From assembly GCA_027924645.1 (NCBI GenBank), contig BSBN01001150.1, positions 1,984,001 to 2,048,000 on the forward strand: 64,000 nt of DNA, given 5' to 3'. Of the stretch, positions 46,705 to 56,529 are shown piece by piece. Each line of letters starts with the position of its first letter. The stretch's first letter is position 1. This DNA comes from Cunninghamia lanceolata (Eukaryota > Streptophyta > Pinopsida > Cupressales > Cupressaceae). A program made the translations under genes and the position numbers. The notes beneath the pieces are model-generated. The model saw only the letters and a list, made by a program, of their open reading frames with translations. It did no database searches and was not told the DNA's origin.

Positions 46705-47408
46705 TATCGGCCTACCCCACAGATCTCCTGCCGACCACAGTGGTCTCGCCGATTGCAACATCTTTCAAGTCACCAACATCCCCATCGGCCAGAGGAGAAC
46801 CATCGGCCAGCTCCACAAATCTCCTGCCGACCTCAAAGGTTATGCCGACGCCTATTTCACATTCCTTGTCTGTCGGTGAGACCAAAACCATCGGCGAGCA
46901 ACAAAATACCTACGCCGATGTCAAAGGTTACGCCGATGACACCCTCGTCAGCCAGAGACATTCCATCGGCGGACCTTCCAACGGCTAGCCCGACAGCCAA
47001 AGTCTCACCGATCGCCAAATCCTACATACTCCACCGTCGGTCAAACCGAACACAAAGTCATCCCGATGGCATTCCCCATCGGGGTGACTTCCTTCTATCG
47101 GCGAACCACAAAACACATTGGCCGATCACAGTAGTCTTACCGATGCCAAACGTCAACCCCACTTTCCTCGGTAAGACACACGCCGATGAATCTTATCGGC
47201 CAGACACTACATTGTCGGCCCAACATCTGACCGCTCACCCGATAGCTCCCACTCCTGCCGATGAATACATGACTTACCTCTGTCGGCAAGACCAACACCA
47301 TCGGTAGAACAACAATATCCTTCGCCGATAGCACAAAGTCTCAGCGATGGAAGAAGACACCGTGCTATCAACATGATCGCTAAGACACAACACAAACTCA
47401 CGCCGATG
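46705..47408 (-). repeat. CCGAT/CCGAC-rich block in U3 (3' LTR)
   Basis: About 20 CCGAT/ATCGG pentamers and about 8 CCGAC/GTCGG pentamers occur in some 700 bp, irregularly spaced, often within CGCCGATG or CATCGGC. GCCGAC equals the core of the plant dehydration/cold-responsive element bound by DREB/CBF factors. The block lies upstream of the likely promoter in element orientation, so it may act as an enhancer. Binding is inference. Confidence 0.6.
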
Positions 47409-47504
47409 AAAAGGGAAACCTAGGGTTTGAAAAAGAAACCCTCCACCTGCAAGCTTTACTTCCAGGCCAAAAATGAGCACCAACACTGGCTCCGAATGGG
47501 GACG

Positions 47505-47522
47505 TGCAGGTGAAAACCTGCA
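47505..47522. repeat. Perfect 7-bp hairpin with GAAA loop next to the 3' LTR
   Basis: TGCAGGT-GAAA-ACCTGCA lies 20 bp inside the 3' LTR border. The sequence at the usual polypurine-tract position (47486-47500) is not purine-rich on the element strand. The hairpin is therefore a notable structure at the place where plus-strand priming should occur. Confidence 0.55.
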
Positions 47523-47631
47523 GCGAGAACTAGATCTCCGGGCAGACCAGGCAAAAAACCAAAAAGCACGAACTGCACAAGACATTTACACTATATACAT
47601 GTTTTTACAAATGTGCACAGCGACAAGTCAT

Positions 47632-50600
47632 CTATGCAAAATAGAACTTAAGGAATTGGCCATGCACAGGCAATTCCAGAACTTCACCATCTAGGGCCTG
47701 GAGGAAATAAGAATCCTCCCCATGAGCACTGCAAATATGATATGGGCCCATCCATAAGGGTTCAAATTTACCATGTTTACCCTTGTCCTGATCTTTTGCA
47801 TTCCATACAAGCACCAGATCATTGACTTGAAACTTCCTTTTTATAGCTCTCCTGTCAAACTGATATTTCACCTCTTGTTGTCTCTTGAGATTAATCTGGT
47901 GTGCTTTCCTTCTATTTTCATCCAGTGCAACCAGCTGGTTCACTCTTTCTGTCATGGAATCTTCAATCTCCTCATCATTTTCCTGAATGAATCTGTAAAC
48001 TGGTAGGAGATTGTTTATGGGCAATCTGGCTGATGCACCATATACTAGCTCAAAGGGTGACATCCCAATAGCCCTTTTCACTGTCACTCTGTCAGCCCAT
48101 ATTGCTAAGTTCAATTTTGAGTCCCAAGCTCTCTTGTTCTTGTCCAGTATCCTCTTGATAATTTTCATGATGCTTTTATTGCTTGATTCTGCTTGACCAT
48201 TCCCTTGTGGGTGATATGGTGATGCATATGATAAATTTATCCCATACCTGTTGCAAAAATCAACAAATTCACCTGATCTGAAGCACATAGCATTATCAGT
48301 GACTATCTTGAATGGTACTCCAAACCTGATGATAATATTTTCTAGCATGAAATCTGTCACCACCTTACTTGTAGCTCTCTTAGTTGGAATGGCCTCAATC
48401 CATTTGGTAAAGTAATCAGTTGCCACCAAAATCCAACTGTGTCCCCCACTTGATTTGTCTGCAATTTCCCCTATGAAGTCAATTCCCCATTGCTGAAATG
48501 GAGCATCCACAGTTACAGTCCTGAGGGGTAAAGCACCATCATATTTCAACTTTCCTGAAAATCTCTGGCAAGGATCACACTTCCTTACTAACCTTTGTGC
48601 ATCCGAAAAGAGAGTGGGCCACCAATATCCTGCCCTGAGAATCTTATGAGCTGTTGTTTGGGCAGTATAATGTCCACCACACAATCCTTTATGCATATCA
48701 ATCAAAACATTGTTAGCTACATCTTTATCCACACATCTCAGCAGCACACCATCAGGGTTTTTCCAGTATAGCTCACCTTGAACAATAACATACCTGATTG
48801 CATGTAACTTTAAAGTCCTCTTTTGACTGTCACTGAAATGGGAAGGACAATTCAGATTTTGCAAGTAGTAGATAATATCCTTGTACCATTCAGATCCTGA
48901 TACATTTACACTCTCATTTTGGACTGCATTAACTTGGCATGCTTCCAAGTTTGACTGTGCCATCATCTTGGCTAATCCTTGTCCTCTTACCAACTTGGTA
49001 ATTTGTATTTCTATGTTGAACTCCTGCAGTTTGTTTATCCATCTACACCTTCTTCCAGTCACTTCCTGTTGAGTGAAAATGTCTTTGACTGCTGCATGGG
49101 GTACATATGCAATTATATGTGATCCTACCAGGTATGGTCTGAAACTTTTGATGGCTCGGACTAGTGCATATGCCTGTTTTTCCATAATATCATATTTCAA
49201 CTCAGAAGCCTGCAAGGACATACTGAAGAAAGCTATGGGCTGTTCAAAACCATCTTCATTTTTCTGTAGCAAACATGCAGCAACAGTATGAAAGGAAGCA
49301 AATGAAAACAATTGGAATGGCCTAGAAAAATCAGGAGATTTAAGAACAAGGGCCATCTTGATTGCCTCTTTGATACTCTGAAATGATTCTATTGCTTCAC
49401 TTTCCCAATGGACAGTTGCATCCTTCTTCATCATCTTGGAAATGTTCCTTGTGGTTTCTGCAAAGTTGGGAACAAATCTCCTAACAAAATTTATCTGTCC
49501 AAAGAAGGACTGAACTCCTTTTACAGTTTTTGGCATTTGAATTCTGTCAATAGTAGCCACTCTCTCTGGATCTATCCTGACTCCATCCTTGGAAACAATG
49601 TGCCCTAGGAGTTTTCCTTCAACCACCCCAAAAGCACACTTCTTTGGATTTAAAGAAATACCATACTCTAGTGCTCTTATGAAAATCTGCTCCAGATGTA
49701 AACAATGCTGCTCTTCTTTCTTTGAGTAAGCAGTCTAGTCATCCTGATATACAGCCAGGATTGAATCAATCAACCCTGCAAAAGCAACATCCATTGCTCT
49801 TTGAAATGTAGCACCTGCATTAGTTAGTCCGAAGGGCATTCTAACATACACATAAGTTCCCCATGGAGTGGTGAAGGCAGTCTTATACTGCTCTGATTCC
49901 TTCACCTTCACCTGATTATAACCTGAAAATCCATCCATCATAGATAAGAGTTCACAACCAGTCACTCTCTGCAACATAGCTTCCATATTAGGCAGTGGAT
50001 AGTTATCCTTTAAAGAGGATACATTCAAGTTCCTGAAGTCAACACAAAGCCTAATATCACCATTCTTTTTTCTGACTGAGACAAGGTTAGACACCCAAGT
50101 TGAATGCCTGATTGGCACAATTATTCCAGCTTCCCTCAGCCTTTTGAGTTCTTCTTGCATCTTTGGAGCTAAGGTAGGATTAATAGGTCTTTGCCTTTGT
50201 CTAAATGGCTTAGTTCCAGGCTTCAATGGGATCTCATGCTGGAATAAATCTTCCCTATAGGCTTTTAGGTCCTCATATAACCAAGCAAAAACATGTTTAT
50301 ACTTTTTCAGTAATGCAATCAGCATACTCCTAATGTGTGGTTTGAGCTGTTTACCCATGTATACCTTCTGAGGGGCCTGAGATGTCCCCAAATTTATCTC
50401 TTCTAAATCTTCCTTATTTGTGGGAGATGTCCTTGTGACCAATTTGTCTCTACTGTCAAAAGCTCTTTCCAAAGCTACTAATCCTCTAGGGATTTTATTA
50501 GTCTTCAACTGAATTATCTCCTTTCCCACAAGAGTTTCTTTTCCATCTATAGTCTCTACAAAAGCTTGGAAATCAATTTCTTGATTCTCATATTCATCTA

Positions 50601-53600
50601 TGCAGTGCAAAAATTTTAACAAGTCCCTATCATCATTAAACACTTGCCAACTGCATATATTTTCTGGTACTGCAGGCCTAATTTTAACTTCTACATTTGT
50701 AACATCTGACAGAGTGATGTCATCTGGCCTTATTGCAACATTAGCTAAGAAATCAGCCATAACATTCTTTGATCTCTCTACCCAGCCTATTGAAAATGCA
50801 TCAAATAGTTCAATGGTATCCCAAACAGCATGCTTGTATTGTTTCAATCTTTTGTTTTTTGAAGCATACTTATCTCTAATTTGGGATACAATCAGCTCAG
50901 AATCCCCAAATACCCTTAGCATTTTGATTCCATGTTTGAGAGCAATATTTAGGCCTAAGAGTAAAGCCTCATATTCTGCAATGTTGTTTGTGCAAACAAA
51001 CCTCAGCAAGAAAGAGAATTTGAAGAGCTTACCAGTTGGAGACAGGAAAACAACTCCAGCTCCAGAGCCTTCTTTTGCACAAGCTCCATCAAAATACATG
51101 GTCCACAAACCTTGCTGATCCAATTCTTCAATGCAGACATTTTTCTTTTTAGCTTCTCTATCATCTGAGACAACCTTGAAGTTATCACAGTCAGTGTTTA
51201 CAAAGCATATCTGTTCCTCTGCTTCTTGGTCTTCCACTGTCTCTGATGATCTTTGTTCTCTGATTAGCTTAACATCCCTGCCATTCATTGGAATCATGGC
51301 ATATGACAAGTCCAGCTGCATACTTCCACCAATTAGTGCTGCCCATCTTCTTGACAACAACATACCATACTGTGGCTTGATGTCAACCACTGTTATATTC
51401 ATTTTATATCTCTTTTCAGGAAATGCTGCCAGTTTGAAATCTACATCCTTCATGATTCCAATAACTGGTACCTCTCTGGCATCCATAGCATAACATTTTC
51501 CACATGCCTTGTCAATTTTCAATCCAGCTTGTTGCATGATGGCCAAAGGCATGACATTTGTAGATGCTCCAGAGTCAAGCATATAATTTCTGATTATTTT
51601 TCCATTTATAACCAGGGATACATAAAATGGTTCCACTTGTGAAGGACACTTTGTCATAGTCACTCCTAAATAAACCTCAGGAGCCTCATCTTCTTCATTA
51701 CATATGACATGTTTCTCACCCTGGGTATGAGCATTTTGTTTAGCTTGAAAAGGTACCCCTGAAATTAGGGATATTGTCCTATTCTTAATTTCTTCCACTT
51801 TCATCAGTTCCATAAGTGGAACAGAGACTTTTACCTGGGAGAGGACTTGAGCTATATCAAATGGAGCATAATTTTGTATAACAGTTGTAGCTTGCTCCAC
51901 AATCTTATTCTTATCCTGAACTGATTTAGCTTTTACTTTCATAGTTCCCTGATCATCATTTTTGTCTTGGGAACCTTTACCTTGATCTTCAGCCTAAGGG
52001 ATTCTATTTTCTGGTCCTTGGGATTCATGACCTATTCTATGTCTAAAATTCTGTTTATTATTAACCCACAGCCTCTTTTGTGATTCAATCTCCTTATGAC
52101 CATGCAGTGGCTGACCTGCAGAAATATCTTCCGACTGATATGGGCTGCTTACTTGATTTTTACCTCTGAGATTGTAGTTGCTCTTGACTTGAGCAACTGC
52201 TGCAGCTGTGAAGGCCCTAATTTCCTCATCAAAAGGTCGTTGTAAGTTACTCAGAAAATTGTGTGAGTTCTGAGCATAGGCATAGTTAACTTCATCATCT
52301 TCATCATATGGGAACTGTTGGCAGCCCTGAGTTCCATCATTTGTACTCTCATCAGCATCATAAAGAGTGTATCCATTGCTTATGGACATCATATTTACAT
52401 CATCATCTTGCACATAATGTGGCTCATTGCATTCATTACAAAATGTAGTATTATCACACAAGGACTGAGCAATCATACACTGTGACTGTGAATGTAGCAT
52501 CTGACAAATTATACACCATGGAGCATCATCAACAATATTTACAGCTTTCTTTAGAGGATCAGGAGTTTCTTTGACATGTTGAGCTCTTTGATTTGTGTTG
52601 TTTCGTGGGAATATAGGTTTACCATCATGCCAATTGGTATTATAAGGCATATCATGCAATGATGGTCTCTTTTCCTGCCTTTGATAGACTTGCCTATCAG
52701 GACCTATCCCTTTTTCACTTCTAGCTAGTCTATAACTCAGGTCCTTAACAACATTTGCCAATTTGTCTATCTTATCTTCAGGGGCAGATGTATTACCTTG
52801 AGTGTTCTGAGGCTTGTTTGGATTCTGCAGAATTTTCACATCATCCCTTCTGTTAGTCTTGTCTGATGCTTTCCTGTTGTTTTCAATATTCACTGCAATT
52901 CTGAAAGCATCCCTGAGAGTAGCAGGACCTTTATCTCTTAATCCATATGCAGTTTTTGCATCAAAGGCATTGATATACAATATTATGCACATTGGTTCAT
53001 TTGGCCTCATGTGATGTGGCAATTTGTTTAACACTTTAGTAAATCTTGCATTAAAATCTGCAACCTGCTCATTTGACCCTTTAGTGATACTGGTGAACTC
53101 ATTTACAAAAAAGCTAGGGTCAGTTTTGTCACCATATTGCTCCTTGAACATCCTTTTAAAATCATCCCATGATGAAATACTCCTGTCAGGCAGATTCTTG
53201 TACCATTCCCTTGCCTCATCTACTAAAGATTGCATGAATGACTTCATGAAAACATCCTCATGTTCAACCTCAAAGTTATCCATGACATTTTGAAAGGCTT
53301 TTAGATGATCTTCTCCTGACACAGTGTTGTTTCTTGAAAATTTAGGCACTTGCAGCCTCAGATGCTTATCAATGGGGTTAGGATACCCAGGAATACCATC
53401 AAATACCAGCTGTCTGAATCTATCTAGCTGCATTGGCTATCTGTTTAACTGATTAACATTAATATTTCTATTTGCATTCTGGTTTCTCACATTGTTCAGT
53501 GGTATCCTAGCATCATTCACATTTTGTCTCTCATCATTATGCTGATGTTGCAGTTCATTTCTCTGTTGATGTCTCTGCACATTTGCATTCTCAAGGGTAG

Positions 53601-54087
53601 GAATTGAATTATTCTGGGCAGTCCTCAAAGCTTGCACTTTCTTCCTCAAGTCATCTCTGATTGATATTGCCTGCTGATATTCAAACTCGGCCCTTAAGCT
53701 CCTAATTTCATCAGCTAGTTCTTCCTCACTGGGCCTAGAGGAGGATGGTTTTACCATATTCTGATCATCATCTTCATCATCCCTCAGAGACTCGGCCTCT
53801 TCAAACCTTTCACTAGGGTCTAGAAATGGGCGTTCTTGGAACACCTCTGACCTCATTCTCATGTTACCACCCTGTTGCCTCTCATATGCACCCTGAATAT
53901 CAGCTTCTGCATTTGAAAAGTAAGGTACTGTCTTGTCTGAAGACCTTGGATTGTCTTGTATATCATCATTTTTTCTGGGGGAACCCTCACGACTGACTGA
54001 GACAGCTCCCTTTCTTCTGTACATCATTCTTCTTGTTACTGGTAACTCTTCAAATAAAGGATTTTGTTGGGATCTTCTCCCCTGCAT
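47632..54087 (-). pseudogene. gag-pol: Tat/Ogre-like gag-pol polyprotein with three in-frame TAG codons
   Basis: One frame of about 2150 codons from ATG 54087 to TAG 47632, interrupted only by TAG at 53437-53439, 51994-51996 and 49735-49737. Domains in order: a charged N-terminus; gag (about 53350-52830); a knuckle-like C-x2-C-x3-H-x4-C (52515-52477); aspartic protease with DSG (51576-51568); archaeal-type RNase H with Asp 51090, Glu 50976, Asp 50904 and Asp 50754 (high codon ends); reverse transcriptase (about 50230-49640) with YQDD at 49749-49738; the usual Gypsy RNase H (about 49345-48950), in which the first and third acidic residues are replaced; and integrase with an HHCC finger and D, D, E at 48480, 48297 and 48189 (D61-D35-E). 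The end shows a GPY-like WMGPYH. The TAG at 51994 falls between gag and protease, so readthrough is possible; simple decay is likelier. It has no chromodomain. Confidence 0.93.
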
Positions 54088-54270
54088 ATAAATTTTACTT
54101 TGACCGGTTGGGAGATTACTTCGGAGTCGCCACCTATTACTAAGAACTGTTTTCTTTTGAAAACCAGGGTTCTTTCACAATTCCCCAGCGGAGTTGCCAA
54201 TTTCTGTTGGTGACTCGGATGGGTCACATATATATTACTGGAGATAATTAGATAGTACTTTTACTTCTCA

Positions 54271-54294
54271 ATCCCCAGCGGAGTCGCCAATTTC
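54271..54294 (-). promoter_or_regulatory. Primer-binding site, tRNA-Arg type (likely)
   Basis: On the - strand TGGCGACTCCGCTGGGGA follows four or five bases after the 5' LTR end. A near-copy (ccccagcggagttgccaatttctgttgg phase, 54182-54210) lies exactly 90 bp away, and a third partial TGGCGACTCCG lies at 54121-54131. Confidence 0.75.
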
Positions 54295-55614
54295 TGTTGG
54301 TTTTTTCCCAGACTGGATGCTTATTCCCAGATTTCCCTACAAGGTAGCCATCAGTGATCAACAGGATCTCTGGGCCAGGGGCCAACAGTCTAGGAGATAG
54401 ACTCTATATTTTATCTCCTCTTCTTCTTCAGGCTCTGCAAAACCTAGGGGGGTATTCCCTACTTAACACCCATGATAATGTGCATACTAAGGCTGGGATG
54501 CTGACAGAAAGCAGATGAGTCCTCCTGTAAGTAGACCAAAACTGAAAGATAAGAGCAAAGGGGCTAGCTTTGGGCCTATTTGCAATTGTAGACAGAGGAC
54601 TGAGGATCCTAAAACTAATTCTAATGTCCTAATGGTTGTTTTAGAGTTTGATTATGATTTTGAGTTTGGATGCAAAGCTGGACATGGTTGTAACACAAAC
54701 ACAAAGCAAGATTGGTGCCTATCCAGGGCCTGGAGTCAGTAGACATACACCTGTGAATGATCAGCATGAACAGCTAAAACTAGATTTCAGGGGGATATAT
54801 GTGATACCTGCCTTACAGATATCTCCCAATACAGAGTGTTAAGTTATCTCTACTTATGGCATTCCTACTGCAGTATACCCTTCCCAATGTTCAACCTGAA
54901 AACAGTTTAATCTACCCCTTAAGCAGAAGTTAAAAGATCATACATTCAACACAGGAATTCTATGTTCTAGAGTCTCAACATTCCTCAAATACCCAGACTC
55001 AGAAGAAAGATACATGTAATACTGGAGACAGAATTAATAAAACACATGCTAACATAGCATTTCTCATATAAATTTAACCATGAAATCAGTGGATTCATGC
55101 AAAAACATACAACTGGAGATACATAAACTCACAGGTTTAGCTGTACAGAGCAACCAAAACGAACTGTATTGTGTTACAGAGCCAAAATGTTCAACTTTCA
55201 ACAACCTGAAAAATGGTAACACAGTCTGCTTATAACAGCCAGAAAGTGTACCACAGCAATTAATTACATGATTATTACAAAAATCCGCTAGATACAGTCC
55301 TTAGAAGGAATGGCGCTCAGAAAAAAAAATAAATGCAGCAGACAAAGAGGAGCCTCGAGCCAAGCGCCATTATTTGGAGCCTCCGCTCAAAAATTGGGCA
55401 ACTTGATTGCCTGTACCATCGCCCATAACTCTACAATGTCGCCATTGATGGCTCAACCACCCGCATTTCACTTGGAAACCGTCGCTACATTCAAAAAGGA
55501 TTTCCCACCAAAACATGCTTCTATCGTAGGTTCAAAATATACAAGGGAATAATCCCACATGCACGGTGAGGAGACTCCTTCATTAGTTTAAAAATGGGGC
55601 CGCACACATAATAG

Positions 55615-55643
55615 GTGTCGAGCGCTTTTGCCACGCTCGACAC
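55615..55643. repeat. Perfect 10-bp stem-loop in the LTR (5' copy)
   Basis: Same arms and loop as 46638-46666, lying between the CCGAT-rich block and the putative promoter. Confidence 0.8.
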
Positions 55644-55684
55644 ACAACCCTTCGCCCACAGCCCATCGCCATGACATACACTAT

Positions 55685-56420
55685 CGGCCTACCCCACAGA
55701 TCTCCTGCCGACCACAGTGGTCTCGCCGATCGCAACATCTTTCAAGTCACCAACATCCCCATCGGCCAGAGGAGAACCATCGGCCAGCTCCACAAATCTC
55801 CTACCGACCTCAAAGGTTATGCCGACGCCTATTTCACATTCCCCGTCGGTGAGCACAAAACCATCGGCGAGCAACAAAATACCTACGCCGATGTCAAAGG
55901 TTACACCGATGGCCACTCCATGCTCCCCTCTCGGTGTGACCTACACCGATGACACCCTCGTCGGCCAGAGACATTCCATCGGCGGACCTTCCAACGGCTA
56001 GCCCAACAGCCAAAGTTTCGCCGATCGCCAAATCCTACATACTCCACCGTCGGTCAAACTGAACACAAAGTCATCCCGATGGCATTCCCCATCGGGGTGA
56101 CTTCCTTCTATCGGTGAACCACAAAACACATTGGCCGATCACAGTAGTCTTACCGATGCCAAACGTCAACCCCACTTTCCTTGGTAAGACACACGCCGAT
56201 GAATCTTATCGGCCAGACACTACACTGTCGGCCTAACATCTGACCGCTCACCCGATAGCTCCCACTCCTGCCGATGAATACATGACTTACCTCTGTCGGC
56301 AAGACCAACACCATCGGTAGAACAACAACATCCTTCGCCGATAGCACAAAGTCTCAGCGATGGAAGAAGACACCGTGCTATCAACATGATCGCTAAGACA
56401 CAACACAAACTCACGCCGAT
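55685..56420 (-). repeat. CCGAT/CCGAC-rich block in U3 (5' LTR)
   Basis: Same composition as 46705-47408, with a few sites changed and one extra segment. As part of the 5' LTR it would be the copy upstream of the element's own transcript. Confidence 0.6.
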
Positions 56421-56529
56421 GAAAAGGGAAACCTAGGGTTTGAAAAAGAAACCCTCCACCTGCAAGCTTTACTTCCAGGCCAAAAATGAGCACCAACAGA
56501 AGCCAAGCTCAGTTTGTGTCCAATGTTAA

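Larger units (their letters stand above)
45319..47485 (-). repeat. 3' LTR of the Tat-like element
   Basis: 2167 bp, from TGTTGG at 45319 to CCAACA at 47485 on the + strand. In element orientation (minus) it begins at 47485 with a U3 holding the CCGAT-rich block (47408-46705), then a 10-bp stem-loop (46666-46638), a TATA-like stretch (46570-46554), and an R/U5 of about 1.2 kb. It is shorter than its partner, chiefly by an indel near 46932 relative to 55911-55950. Confidence 0.93.
45319..56498 (-). mobile_element. Full-length Tat/Ogre-like Ty3/Gypsy element, 11,180 bp
   Basis: LTRs are 45319-47485 (2167 bp) and 54295-56498 (2204 bp). The target-site duplication gaagc lies at 45314-45318 and 56499-56503, confirmed by the empty site in the neighbouring tandem copy. 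On the - strand the order is 5' LTR, TGGCGACTC primer-binding site, one gag-pol frame (54087-47632) with three internal TAG codons, and 3' LTR. The two LTRs differ by roughly 1.5% plus short indels, so insertion is recent. The size, primer-binding site and additional archaeal-type RNase H place it in the Tat/Ogre group of non-chromodomain Gypsy elements. The position of that RNase H is unusual. Confidence 0.95.
54295..56498 (-). repeat. 5' LTR of the Tat-like element
   Basis: 2204 bp, the partner of 45319-47485. It carries its own CCGAT-rich block (about 55685-56420) and the same stem-loop at 55615-55643. A roughly 40-bp stretch at 55911-55950 absent from the other LTR contains further CGG-rich motifs. 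Confidence 0.93.

Noticed and set aside
46651..47307. 218-codon open frame on the + strand, rich in Pro, His and Arg
   Set aside because: It is a translation of the CCGAT-rich LTR block. The same frame is broken in the other LTR, and it runs antisense to the element.
46705..47408. CRISPR-like repeat array
   Set aside because: The motifs are 5-8 bp, irregularly spaced and inside a plant LTR. There are no constant-length repeats and spacers and no cas genes.
49738..49749. YQDD as a dead reverse transcriptase motif
   Set aside because: The two catalytic Asp residues are intact. Variation at the second position is common in retroelements and does not by itself imply loss.
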